A DNA stretch of 64,000 nt, from contig JWTM01000424.1 in assembly GCA_001749745.1 (NCBI GenBank), positions 1-64,000 on the forward strand, in the 5' to 3' direction. Source of the stretch: Candidatus Marispirochaeta associata. GTDB taxonomy: Bacteria > Spirochaetota > Spirochaetia > JC444 > Marispirochaetaceae. The translations under genes and the position numbers were made by a program. How positions within the stretch are numbered: the first letter of the stretch is position 1; every line of letters starts with the position of its first letter. The notes beneath the pieces are model-generated. The model was not told the DNA's origin and ran no database searches. It saw only the letters and a program-made list of their open reading frames with translations. Of this stretch, positions 1 to 7,900 are shown piece by piece.

Positions 1-62
1 TCTCCTTATCGAGATCCATTGTAGATGCAGTTCCGATACGATGGCAGGTGCGGTTAAATTGA

Positions 63-194
63 CGCTTACAGGATATCTTGAGCATCAATCTGGAGCGAGC
101 GGTTCAACTTGCAGTGGACGCCGGACTGCAGGTCTTGATTGCATCCGGCCATAAGCCGCCGGATAGCATGAGCGAAGTTCTTACCGCTCTATAG
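63..194 (+). pseudogene. possible 3' remnant of a decayed amino-acid-kinase-like gene
   Basis: An open frame follows a stop at 60-62 and runs to a TAG at 192-194. It encodes a stretch resembling the end of an amino-acid-kinase-fold enzyme, with an AVQLAVDAGLQVLIASGHKP core followed by a short helix. The segment just upstream reads better in another frame (AGAVKL near 42-60), which suggests a frameshifted remnant. No start codon or Shine-Dalgarno is visible and the left part lies outside the window. The family is a guess from pattern, so this could equally be non-coding. The end overlaps the convergent exporter gene by 14 bases. Confidence 0.22.
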
Positions 195-1128
195 CTTGTC
201 CGCCTTTTCTGCGATTCACCACATAGACCCCGAACAAGACGGCGATTGCCCCCAGGCTCTGCACCAGCGTAAAGAACTCGCCGAGAATGAGCGCCGCGGC
301 GATTATCCCCACCACCGGCTGTAGGTTTCCGTAGACCGAGGTATTTAAACTTCCCAGTCGCTTGATGCCCATGGTCCAGAGCATGTTGGCGGCGACGAGG
401 GCGAAGGCGCCGGAGAAGAGGGCGGCCATCCAGGTTTGGGGCGCTATGGTTGTAACAATACTTATATCGTACTGGTAGAGGGAGAAGAGGCCGAAGGGAA
501 CCAGGGCTCCGATGATCATGATCAGGGTTATCTGCGGCACCGGGTAGCGGCGGGTCAAGGGTTTGAGAAATACGGTATAGGTCCCGTAGGCGATCTCGCA
601 GATTACGAGGAGGATTACCCCGATGAAGCGGGTATTTTGGAGGGATATCCCGGCGGGCGAACCGAGCGCGATGAGGACGACGCCGGCGAAGGTCGCACTG
701 ATGCCGATCCGCTTCAGGGGCGTGAGTTTCTCGATCTTGAGTAAAGAGCTGAGCACCGCCACCACAATCGGTAAAATCCCCAGGATTACCGCCGCGACGC
801 TGGCCGAGCTGGCGTTTACCCCTACGGTATAGAAGAACTGAAATACCATGAATCCGAGGGCGGGAACGGCAAAGAGCTTGAGTAGATCCGAGCCGGCAAT
901 GGGGCGCCAGTTCCCCCGCCGGGCGACCAGCGGCACCGCCATCAGCAGCCCGGTTACCAGACGCAGGGTGTTGAAGGCGTAGGGATCCAGCTGTCGAAAG
1001 CCGATTTTCATCATCAGTGGATTCAGCCCCCAGGCGATTACCGCGCCTAAGAGCATGGCGTGGGTCAAGATCAGGGAGCGGAGCGAGCCGCTGCCGGTTT
1101 GTGTCGTAGTCTTCGGCTTATTAGACAA
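181..1128 (-). CDS. EamA/DMT-superfamily membrane transporter
   Basis: A 315-residue polytopic protein with two EamA repeats. The first helix carries the typical IAWGLNPLMMK segment (about residues 32-42), and the second half contains TYTVFLKPLTRRYP and the closing VVGIIAAALILGEFF motif. About ten hydrophobic segments fit the family. These proteins usually export metabolites such as amino acids, but the substrate cannot be read from sequence. Translation appears to start at TTG (complement of 1126-1128), overlapping the stop of the upstream AEC gene by eight bases, so it is the last gene of a four-gene operon. GC content looks higher than in the rest of that operon. Confidence 0.85.
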   Translation of the reverse strand: MSNKPKTTTQTGSGSLRSLILTHAMLLGAVIAWGLNPLMMKIGFRQLDPYAFNTLRLVTGLLMAVPLVARRGNWRPIAGSDLLKLFAVPALGFMVFQFFYTVGVNASSASVAAVILGILPIVVAVLSSLLKIEKLTPLKRIGISATFAGVVLIALGSPAGISLQNTRFIGVILLVICEIAYGTYTVFLKPLTRRYPVPQITLIMIIGALVPFGLFSLYQYDISIVTTIAPQTWMAALFSGAFALVAANMLWTMGIKRLGSLNTSVYGNLQPVVGIIAAALILGEFFTLVQSLGAIAVLFGVYVVNRRKGGQAIER

Positions 1129-2041
1129 AGTTTATCAATCCCCACATTAAGATAAAGCTGATTATTATCGAGTAATTCACTAATACCCCTCCCGTATTCC
1201 TGTCGAAATCGAATTTCGCGGAATAGGGCAGGATGGCCATGGATACGGGAAGTATAAATAATAAGGAGAGCACCGATTTTAGAGTATCATTTGCTATCGG
1301 AGAAGCGATAATAATCAGACTGAGAATGAGGCCTATACCATAGCGCATCCCAAAAATAGACAATACTTTTCGTACGTCGGCACCCTTGAAGGAAAACTCC
1401 AGATGCAGTCCGATCAAGAGGAGAACGAGAAGCATATTCGCCCGTGCTGGTACTACCAACAAGGAACCGCTAAAGCCGGTAATTTCAATCCTGGCAAGAT
1501 TGAGCAACAGGGCGATGATGTAACTAACGAACGGAATCGAGCCTATAATCATCCTGAAAAATATCCGGGGAGTCATTTTAAACTCCTGGGAGGATCTTTT
1601 TGCGGCAAAATATGCAGCCGTCATATAGCTGAGGCCGAAAACACTTAGACCGCTTCCGATATCGAAAAGAGCTAAGTACTGTAATCCGGCGATGCCAAAA
1701 ATGCCTTCGATTATTGGGTAGGCAAACATTCCGTTGTTGAAGCCTATTACGCCCATTGCGTAGATGGCTTTGTCTTCAGCTGCCTTGCGTCGGTGTATAA
1801 ACAGGATTACCCCGCAGAGGATACATGCATGGAGAACGGCAGCCACTGGCAGGAAACTTAAAGAGGGTACCAGCCGGGCAGTAGGAATAGTCTGCAATAT
1901 TACTGCGGGAAGGGTTATGTTTAGGATTATTTTTGATATGGTACCGCTGTCCTTCTCAGTGAGAAGGTTTATTCGCTTAAGGAGATAGCCGAATAAAATT
2001 ACTGCTAAGGACAGCGCAAATACCAAATTGGGTTGATTCAT
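1121..2041 (-). CDS. AEC-family (auxin efflux carrier-like) transporter
   Basis: A 306-residue protein with about ten transmembrane helices. The N-terminus (LVFALSLAVILFGYLLKRIN) and the internal FNNGMFAYPI segment are typical of AEC carriers (membrane transport protein family), which move small carboxylates or similar metabolites across the inner membrane. It is the third gene of the operon and starts four bases after the SDR gene ends. A second AEC carrier is the operon's first gene, so the pair may be paralogues with different substrates. The substrate cannot be assigned. Confidence 0.85.
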   Translation of the reverse strand: MNQPNLVFALSLAVILFGYLLKRINLLTEKDSGTISKIILNITLPAVILQTIPTARLVPSLSFLPVAAVLHACILCGVILFIHRRKAAEDKAIYAMGVIGFNNGMFAYPIIEGIFGIAGLQYLALFDIGSGLSVFGLSYMTAAYFAAKRSSQEFKMTPRIFFRMIIGSIPFVSYIIALLLNLARIEITGFSGSLLVVPARANMLLVLLLIGLHLEFSFKGADVRKVLSIFGMRYGIGLILSLIIIASPIANDTLKSVLSLLFILPVSMAILPYSAKFDFDRNTGGVLVNYSIIISFILMWGLINFV

Positions 2042-2045
2042 AAGA

Positions 2046-2777
2046 TCAGCGCATTACCATTCCGCCGTTGATGTCAATTGTCTCCCCGCAAAGAAAATCG
2101 TTTTCGAGGATAAATAGAACTCCCGCGGCAATATTCTCCGGTGTTCCGTTATGCTGAACAGGCGTAGCTTCAGACCAGGCTTTCATCTGTTCCGGTGAAG
2201 AGACTTTTACATGAAATGGAGTATCGATTACCCCGGGGGAGATGGCGTTGACCCGGATCGCAGGGGCCAGTTCTTTCGCCAATCCTCGGGTAAAGGTGTC
2301 GACTGCTCCCTTTGCCGCACCATATGGTGTCGCACCTGCCGCGCCATGCCTGGCGACGATAGAGGAGATATTGACTATTGAGCTTCCTTCACATTTCTCG
2401 AGAAGAGGAACACAGAGCCCGGCAATTTTCATTGTAGAGAATACATTCAGTGCGAATACCTTCTCCATCAGACTCCACTCCAAGTCCCGTGCTGCTTGTC
2501 GCTGGACCAATCCCCCTGCATTGTTGATTAGACCGTTCAAGGAGGAGGTGTGGCGTTTTACCTCTGCGATGAGTGATTCACACCCTTCTTCGCTGGTAAT
2601 GTCCGCTTTCACCAGGTGTGCAGTACCTTTCAGCTCTTCAACCCGCTTTGCAACGGCCTGTGCTTCTTTCTCGGATGAGTTGTAGTGTACGAATATCGTG
2701 TTGCCGGGAGCCAGTAACTCCGCCGTTGCGGCTCCGATACCCGTGCTCGCTCCAGTAACCAGAAAAGTCTTACCCAT
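2046..2777 (-). CDS. SDR-family NAD(P)-dependent oxidoreductase
   Basis: A classical short-chain dehydrogenase/reductase of 243 residues. The nucleotide-binding GASTGIG motif lies near residues 9-15, NNAG near 86-89, the catalytic Ser in VNISSI and the YGAAK active-site Tyr-Lys pair further on, followed by the usual AISPGVIDTP segment. It resembles FabG/gluconate dehydrogenase-like enzymes, but the substrate is not evident. It sits between two AEC carrier genes, so it may act on the same metabolite that the carriers move. That is an inference from position. Confidence 0.85.
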   Translation of the reverse strand: MGKTFLVTGASTGIGAATAELLAPGNTIFVHYNSSEKEAQAVAKRVEELKGTAHLVKADITSEEGCESLIAEVKRHTSSLNGLINNAGGLVQRQAARDLEWSLMEKVFALNVFSTMKIAGLCVPLLEKCEGSSIVNISSIVARHGAAGATPYGAAKGAVDTFTRGLAKELAPAIRVNAISPGVIDTPFHVKVSSPEQMKAWSEATPVQHNGTPENIAAGVLFILENDFLCGETIDINGGMVMR

Positions 2778-2815
2778 TATTCTTCTCCTATCTTTGATCT
2801 ATTGTTAGCTAAAGA

Positions 2816-3739
2816 TTATAGTAAGCTTACTATATACATCCAAACCGGTAAGGTAAAAATCGATATAACTGTTGTAACCACTACAACTGCTGCTATTAAC
2901 TCCCTGTTCATTGGATAAAGAGTCGCGATCATGAAGGGTGTTACCGCCACAGGTAACGCCGCTTCCAGTATAGAGACCTTAAACTGGGGACCAAAGCCGC
3001 TTACAGTACCGACAAGGTAGAAAATAGCCGGTACGATAGCCAATCGCAGGAGTGATAATGCCGCTACATGGGGTATATGTTTTTTGACGGTATACCTGCG
3101 AACCATAAAGATCCCCAAGCTTATCAGCACCACGGGAGAAGCTGACAGCTTAATGGTGTTTAGGGCCATCATTAGTACCTGGGGGATTTTCAAGGATGCC
3201 AGCATACATGCCGAACCGAGGAGAATCGCGATAATAAATGGATTAGTTAGTATTCGTCCGGCTGTTTTCTTGATTGATTCAAATTCTCCGGCTCGGAACT
3301 CTAAGGCAATGATACCGATGCTGAATGCAAGGAGAGAGTAAATTGAGATGATAATACTCAACTCGCCGGCTGAATTAAGAATATATGAACTAACTAAAGG
3401 ATAACCAAGGTAGGCGACGTTACCTAAGAATACACAGATTATATAGGTATTGCCAATTTCGGGACGCATCCAGGACCCCAAACTTACAATAAGCGTAGTG
3501 ATCACAATGATGAGGATAATCAGCCCTGCGTTGAGAGTGAAGATACTCGCCATTTGGTGGAGTTGAGCAGGATCGAGCGTAACCAGGTTGGTGAAAATAA
3601 GCACCGGGAACCCGATATAGAGACCATATTTGTTGAGAACGTCAACCCACTGGTCGTCGGCAATCTTGAAGAGTCGCAACAACACGCCGAACAAGGTTAT
3701 GAGGAATATGGATCCGATTAAGGTTAAAATGTCTGCCAT
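2816..3739 (-). CDS. AEC-family (auxin efflux carrier-like) transporter
   Basis: A 307-residue AEC carrier starting at the ATG complementary to 3737-3739 (MADILTLIGSIF...). The frame stays open 71 codons further upstream, but that extension is charged, runs through the promoter and into the divergent regulator gene, and is not AEC-like, so it is rejected. The protein has the usual two five-helix halves, with a NAGLIILIIVIT helix and GNVAYLGYPLVSSY before the middle loop. It is the first gene of the operon and lies directly downstream of a near-consensus promoter with palindromes. Confidence 0.85.
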   Translation of the reverse strand: MADILTLIGSIFLITLFGVLLRLFKIADDQWVDVLNKYGLYIGFPVLIFTNLVTLDPAQLHQMASIFTLNAGLIILIIVITTLIVSLGSWMRPEIGNTYIICVFLGNVAYLGYPLVSSYILNSAGELSIIISIYSLLAFSIGIIALEFRAGEFESIKKTAGRILTNPFIIAILLGSACMLASLKIPQVLMMALNTIKLSASPVVLISLGIFMVRRYTVKKHIPHVAALSLLRLAIVPAIFYLVGTVSGFGPQFKVSILEAALPVAVTPFMIATLYPMNRELIAAVVVVTTVISIFTLPVWMYIVSLL

Positions 3740-3783
3740 TCTTGTTTCAGCTCTTTGGGTTTCGTATAGTAAAACCTGGTATC

Positions 3784-3817
3784 TTATTATGGGATAATAA
3801 CGATATTCTTGTATCGT
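3784..3817. promoter_or_regulatory. two adjacent palindromic operators in the iclR/AEC intergenic region
   Basis: Two perfect inverted repeats abut here: TTATTAT-GGG-ATAATAA at 3784-3800 and ACGATA-N6-TATCGT at 3800-3817. They overlap the promoter of the leftward operon and lie 53-86 bases before the regulator's ATG, so the IclR-type product is the obvious candidate to bind them. The palindromes are seen directly. The regulator assignment is inference. Confidence 0.5.
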
Positions 3818-3822
3818 GTCAA
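3794..3822 (-). promoter_or_regulatory. sigma-70-type promoter of the AEC-SDR-AEC-EamA operon
   Basis: Read on the minus strand, TTGACA (complement of 3817-3822) and TATTAT (complement of 3794-3799) are separated by exactly 17 bases, close to a consensus vegetative promoter. The spacer is almost filled by a palindrome, ACGATA-N6-TATCGT (3800-3817). A second palindrome, TTATTAT-GGG-ATAATAA (3784-3800), covers the -10 region. Both are positioned for a repressor to block polymerase. Confidence 0.7.
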
Positions 3823-3869
3823 TATTTTTCTTGTGGAATAGTATATTATAGGGTAAGGTGTTTCGTGAT

Positions 3870-4679
3870 ATGAAACAGCAAGAAGCAACACAAAAGGGTT
3901 CCGTACAATCCATAGAGCGAGCGTTCGATATCCTCGAACTCCTCTCTCGCAACCCTCAAGGATATACCCTCACTCAAATATCTCAAGCTTTAGATCTTCA
4001 TAAAAGCACGGTTCACCGTATCCTCACTGGACTTCTCTACAGGAAGTATGTAGAAAAAGATGCTTTGAGCAACAGTTTTCGTTTGGGACTGGGATTCGTT
4101 CACATGTCCGGTCTCTATCTCAATAGGATCGAGTTGAAGACCGAAGCAGAGTATTACATGCGTGAGCTTGCCAATGCAGTAGGGCAGGTTGTTTTCTTGG
4201 CTATTCGTAAAGATCAAGAAGTAGTCTATGTCGATAAAATTGAGCAGTTCGATAATCTTCACCGCTTCGCCATTATCGGCCAGAAACGACCGTTCTACTG
4301 CACGTCCATTGGAAGAGCATTGCTCTTCGATCAAACCGATGATGAATTAACTGAGATTTTCGCTAGCGAAGAGCGAATCAAGCGTACGAAGAATACCCTT
4401 ACTGAGATTCCGGACCTCCTCGAGCGGGTTCGGCAGTTTCGTATCCAGGGGTACAGCGTGGATGATGAAGAGTGGGAAATCGGCACGATGTGTGTGGGTG
4501 CCCCTATCTATGACTATAAGAATAAAGTCGTTGCCGCCATCAGTCTGGTATGGAATTGCCAACAAAATGATCTCGACGTGCCTGAACTTGGAAATCATAT
4601 TCGTCAAACAGCACTCAAGATCTCCAGTCGCTTAGGGTATGTTACCGACGAGGTGGATCTCTCTCTTATTGGTGCTTGA
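3870..4679 (+). CDS. IclR-family transcriptional regulator, probable uronate-locus repressor
   Basis: A 269-residue regulator. The N-terminal winged helix-turn-helix (about residues 10-75) has the family's SVQSIERAFDILELLS opening and ALDLHKSTVHRILTGL recognition helix. The rest matches the IclR effector domain (AFLAIRK-like segment, RPFYCTSIGRALL, GYSVDDEEWEIGTMCVGAPIYD). The ATG at 3870 is preferred to an in-frame GTG at 3858 because AAGGTG lies at a suitable distance. It is divergent from the AEC operon and precedes kdgF-kduI-kduD, so a KdgR-like role responding to a uronate intermediate is likely. That role is inferred from context. Confidence 0.85.
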   Translation: MKQQEATQKGSVQSIERAFDILELLSRNPQGYTLTQISQALDLHKSTVHRILTGLLYRKYVEKDALSNSFRLGLGFVHMSGLYLNRIELKTEAEYYMRELANAVGQVVFLAIRKDQEVVYVDKIEQFDNLHRFAIIGQKRPFYCTSIGRALLFDQTDDELTEIFASEERIKRTKNTLTEIPDLLERVRQFRIQGYSVDDEEWEIGTMCVGAPIYDYKNKVVAAISLVWNCQQNDLDVPELGNHIRQTALKISSRLGYVTDEVDLSLIGA

Positions 4680-4732
4680 TTTCTCCTTGTTCCATCATGA
4701 GAAAAAAAATATCATAATATGAAACTTTTTGC

Positions 4733-4760
4733 TTGACCTCTTCTAAATCTGTGATACTAT
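4733..4760 (+). promoter_or_regulatory. promoter of the kdgF-kduI-kduD-TRAP operon
   Basis: TTGACC at 4733-4738 and TACTAT at 4755-4760 are 16 bases apart, giving a transcription start near 4767. A perfect palindrome lies right at the predicted start, as expected for a repressed promoter. The leader would be about 50 bases and contains AGGAG before the kdgF ATG. Confidence 0.6.
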
Positions 4761-4769
4761 AAGTTCATG

Positions 4770-4792
4770 AATATGGAATCGAGTTCCATATT
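4770..4792. promoter_or_regulatory. palindromic operator in front of kdgF
   Basis: A perfect inverted repeat, AATATGGAA-N5-TTCCATATT, sits just after the predicted transcription start. Related half-sites occur at 4711-4724 (ATCATAATATGAAA) and over the start of the iclR gene near 3860-3876 (TTTCGTGATATGAAAC), sharing the core ATATGRAA. This is the most likely binding site of the IclR-family regulator. Confidence 0.6.
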
Positions 4793-4818
4793 ATGATACT
4801 TACATTAGGAGAGTCATT

Positions 4819-5199
4819 ATGGCAAAGATGAAAGACAAGAAATATGTCTACACGATCAAGGATCTTCCCCAGACAGCAATCGCAGAAGGGTCTCTGACCA
4901 GATTTCTGCTCGGCGAAAAAGCTTTGGTAAGCTTTATCGAAAATGAAGCCGGAACAGAATTCCCCTTACATTCCCATGATGCGGAGCAGATTCTCATCAT
5001 TCTTGAAGGCTCGGAGGAGCATATCATCGATGGAGAGACCATTCATATGGAAGCTGGCGATGTCTGCATCCACCCCCCCGGAGTCGAGCATGGTGGGATC
5101 ACCAAAACCGGTTTCAAGGGAATCGATATCTTTGCGCCCCCGCGGGACAGCCATGTTGAACTAATGAAAAAGCAAGGACTGATTGAGGACGAGGCATAG
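4819..5199 (+). CDS. kdgF: cupin protein, KdgF-like (unsaturated uronate to DKI)
   Basis: A 126-residue single-domain cupin. The metal-binding motif reads HSHDAEQ (about residues 53-59), with a last His in PPGVEHGG, matching the H-x-H-x(3)-Q...H set of KdgF. KdgF converts 4,5-unsaturated monouronates into the linear 5-keto-4-deoxyuronate that KduI uses. The assignment rests on this motif plus direct coupling to kduI (two bases apart) and kduD. A good AGGAG precedes the ATG. If it is not KdgF, it is another small cupin of the same operon. Confidence 0.75.
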   Translation: MAKMKDKKYVYTIKDLPQTAIAEGSLTRFLLGEKALVSFIENEAGTEFPLHSHDAEQILIILEGSEEHIIDGETIHMEAGDVCIHPPGVEHGGITKTGFKGIDIFAPPRDSHVELMKKQGLIEDEA

Positions 5200-5201
5200 G
5201 C

Positions 5202-6035
5202 ATGGAGATACGTCAGCCGGTACACCCGGAGCATGGCAAGTCTTTCGATACGCAGAAACTGCGTGATGAGTTTCTTGTTCGGCCTCTATTCGTTCCTGGT
5301 GAAGTAAAAATGATCTATAGCCACATTGATCGAATCGTTATCTGCGGCGTTTGTCCCAAATCTACTCCGTTAGAGATCAATGTGAGTCGTGAGGTGTTCG
5401 GCGTCGACTATTTCCTGGAGCGCCGGGAGCTGGGTGTTATCAATGTAGGCGGAGCGGGAACGGTAACCGTAGATGGATCGGAGTATCCCCTGGATTACAA
5501 GGACGGACTCTATGTCGGTATGGGGAGCAAGGAGCTGGTCTTTGCAAGTGCCGATGAATCCAATCCGGCAAAGTTCTACTGCCTCAGTGGTACCGCCCAT
5601 CGAAAATGCAAAACAACGCTTATTAGTCGGGATAAAGCTCGTTTGGTGAAGCTCGGAGACGATTCAACCAGCAATCGAAGGGTTATTAACCAGCTTATTC
5701 ACCCTGACGTTGTAGAGTCGTGCCAGTTAGCTATGGGCTTTACTGAATTAGCGGATGGGAGTGTTTGGAATACCATGCCCACTCATACGCATGAGCGACG
5801 GATGGAAGTCTACTTCTACTTCGAGATTAAAGACGACAATGTTGTGTTTCATCTCATGGGTGAACCGAGTGAGACTCGTCACATCGTCGTACGGAATGAA
5901 GAGGCGATTATCTCTCCCAGCTGGTCCATACACTCAGGCGTGGGAACGCGAAACTATACCTTTATATGGGGCATGGTAGGCGAAAACCAGACCTTCGACG
6001 ATATGGACGGCGCCTCTATGGACTCCCTCGCGTAG
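5202..6035 (+). CDS. kduI: 5-dehydro-4-deoxy-D-glucuronate isomerase KduI
   Basis: A 277-residue enzyme of the KduI family and usual length. It has the characteristic metal-binding segment [17 protein letters not shown] (about residues 191-207) and the later [20 protein letters not shown] block. KduI isomerises 5-keto-4-deoxyuronate to 2,5-diketo-3-deoxygluconate, the substrate of KduD encoded next. The start lies three bases after the kdgF stop, with GAGG overlapping the end of kdgF, so the two are probably translationally coupled. Confidence 0.95.
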   Translation: MEIRQPVHPEHGKSFDTQKLRDEFLVRPLFVPGEVKMIYSHIDRIVICGVCPKSTPLEINVSREVFGVDYFLERRELGVINVGGAGTVTVDGSEYPLDYKDGLYVGMGSKELVFASADESNPAKFYCLSGTAHRKCKTTLISRDKARLVKLGDDSTSNRRVINQLIHPDVVESCQLAMGFTELADGSVWNTMPTHTHERRMEVYFYFEIKDDNVVFHLMGEPSETRHIVVRNEEAIISPSWSIHSGVGTRNYTFIWGMVGENQTFDDMDGASMDSLA

Positions 6036-6053
6036 AAGATTGAGGAGGCTAAA

Positions 6054-6812
6054 ATGATTTTATCATTCGATTTAACAGGAAAAGTAGCAATCGTAAGCGG
6101 TTGTTCGACCGGGCTGGGACAGGGAATGACCCTCGGCCTGGCGAAAGCCGGTGCCGATATTGTCGGCGTAGACTATGTCGATGCACCCGAGACAGCTCAG
6201 AAGGTAGAGGAACTTGGTCGTAAGTTCCTCGGCATACAAGCTAACCTAATGACCATTGATCCTATTGAAGGGATTGTCCAGCAAGCGGTTGAGACCTTCG
6301 GCCACGTCGATATCCTGGTTAATAATGCCGGTATCATCAGGCGTGAGGATGCTATCGATTTCAGTGAGAAGGACTGGGATGAGGTAATGAATCTCAACCT
6401 AAAAACTGTCTTCTTCTTTAGTCAGAAGGTAGCGAAGCAGTTCATCGCCCAAGGCTCCGGCGGCAAGATTATCAATGTTGCTTCCATGCTCTCCTTCCAG
6501 GGTGGAATTAGAGTTCCCTCCTATACCGCTAGTAAGAGCGGCGTCATGGGGCTCACCCGGCTGATGGCGAATGAGTGGGCACCCCATGGGATTAATGTAA
6601 ATGCCCTCGCTCCCGGCTATATGGCGACGAATAACACCGCACCGCTTCGTGCCGATGCCGCTCGATCTGCCGAGATTCTCGGCAGGATTCCGGCCGGCAG
6701 GTGGGGTGAACCCGAAGATCTGCAGGGGCCGGTAGTCTTTCTCGCGTCTTCTGCTGCCGACTACATTCAAGGTTATACCATCGCCGTCGACGGCGGTTGG
6801 TTAGCCCGCTAA
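6054..6812 (+). CDS. kduD: 2-dehydro-3-deoxy-D-gluconate 5-dehydrogenase KduD
   Basis: A 252-residue SDR enzyme. The dinucleotide motif is GCSTGLGQGM (about residues 16-25), NNAG lies near 90, and the catalytic residues sit in INVASM and SYTASK. The GLGQGM...AKAGADIVG pattern is typical of KduD. It reduces 2,5-diketo-3-deoxygluconate to 2-keto-3-deoxygluconate with NAD(P)H. A strong GAGGAGG precedes the ATG. The next pathway steps (KDG kinase and KDPG aldolase) are not in the window. Confidence 0.92.
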   Translation: MILSFDLTGKVAIVSGCSTGLGQGMTLGLAKAGADIVGVDYVDAPETAQKVEELGRKFLGIQANLMTIDPIEGIVQQAVETFGHVDILVNNAGIIRREDAIDFSEKDWDEVMNLNLKTVFFFSQKVAKQFIAQGSGGKIINVASMLSFQGGIRVPSYTASKSGVMGLTRLMANEWAPHGINVNALAPGYMATNNTAPLRADAARSAEILGRIPAGRWGEPEDLQGPVVFLASSAADYIQGYTIAVDGGWLAR

Positions 6813-6859
6813 CGTGTGTAACAACCTCCTCGTATGGGGAGGAAAAAATGGAGGTTTCT

Positions 6860-7867
6860 ATGAAGAAACTTGTTGTTTTCTTAATGCTTCTATTTGTGGC
6901 TTGTGCGCTTTTTGCAAACGGTCAGGATGAAGCTGCTTCTCAGGAGACTGTGAAGCCGATTACGATGCGCTTTGGCCATTATGCGGCTGAAGATCACCCT
7001 GGAAATATCGCTGCGCTTCAGTTCGCGAAGAATGTCGAAGAGCGAACGAATGGTGCCATCAAGGTTGAAGTCTACCCGGCCAACCAGCTCGGTTCTCCTC
7101 CTGAGATCTTAGAGCAGAATATCGTGGGTGCCATCGACATGAGTCTTCCGACTCAGGGTGCGTTGGATAAATATTCAAAGAAATTTGCTGCGGTTATGTT
7201 GCCCTTCGTCTTCCGTGACTATGAGCATGTCTACAAGGTGCTTGACGGTCCCTTCATGGAGTGGGCAGCTCCCGATCTTGAAGAGCAGGGCTTAGTCTTC
7301 CTCTCGAACTGGGAATATGGTTTCCGGAATCTTACCAATAACGTTCGGCCTGTAGAAACTCCCGCCGACGTGGAAGGTTTAAAGATTCGGACTCCACCGG
7401 AGCTCCAGCTTCAGGCTGCTATGGAGGCCTGCGGCGCCAACGTAACCAAGATTTCCTTTTCGGAGCTACTTCTTTCGCTTAAGCAGGGAGTTGTAGACGG
7501 GCAGGAAAATCCTTTGTCGGTTATTTACCATTACAAGGTCTATGAAGTTCAGAAGTACCTAGCGATGACTCGCCATGTATACAACTCCATGGTGCATGTA
7601 ATGAGTAAGAAGGTATGGGATGAATTGACGCCTGAGCAGCAGACAATCATCCGTGAAGAGAGTGAAAAGTCCAGTGCTTTAATGCGCCAGGCAATTCAGG
7701 ATTCTGAAGCAGATCTGGCTCAGAAGCTCGAGGAAGTGGGTATGACGATTACCTACCCGGATACCTCTCTCTTCAAGGCTCAGATGCAGCCTGCATATGA
7801 TCGCATTGGCGAGTATGCCGGGCAGGAAAATGTCGAAAAATTCCTTGAAATGGTAGAAATGTTCTAA
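6860..7867 (+). CDS. TRAP transporter solute-binding protein, DctP family
   Basis: A 335-residue periplasmic binding protein. The start at 6860 gives a clean signal peptide (MKKLVVFLMLLFVACALFA, then NGQDEA) and follows GGAGG by five bases. The frame's earlier GTG lies inside kduD and would bury the signal, so it is rejected. The mature part has DctP features: FGHYAAEDHP near the start, LSNWEYGFRNLTN and GLKIRTPP in the middle, and VDGQENPL. By position it should bind uronates or unsaturated uronates feeding KdgF/KduI/KduD. It is followed by both membrane subunits, in the order P-M-Q rather than the more common P-Q-M. Confidence 0.92.
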   Translation: MKKLVVFLMLLFVACALFANGQDEAASQETVKPITMRFGHYAAEDHPGNIAALQFAKNVEERTNGAIKVEVYPANQLGSPPEILEQNIVGAIDMSLPTQGALDKYSKKFAAVMLPFVFRDYEHVYKVLDGPFMEWAAPDLEEQGLVFLSNWEYGFRNLTNNVRPVETPADVEGLKIRTPPELQLQAAMEACGANVTKISFSELLLSLKQGVVDGQENPLSVIYHYKVYEVQKYLAMTRHVYNSMVHVMSKKVWDELTPEQQTIIREESEKSSALMRQAIQDSEADLAQKLEEVGMTITYPDTSLFKAQMQPAYDRIGEYAGQENVEKFLEMVEMF

Positions 7868-7900
7868 GACTGAAGAAGAAAGGAAGGCGATAGGCGTATT

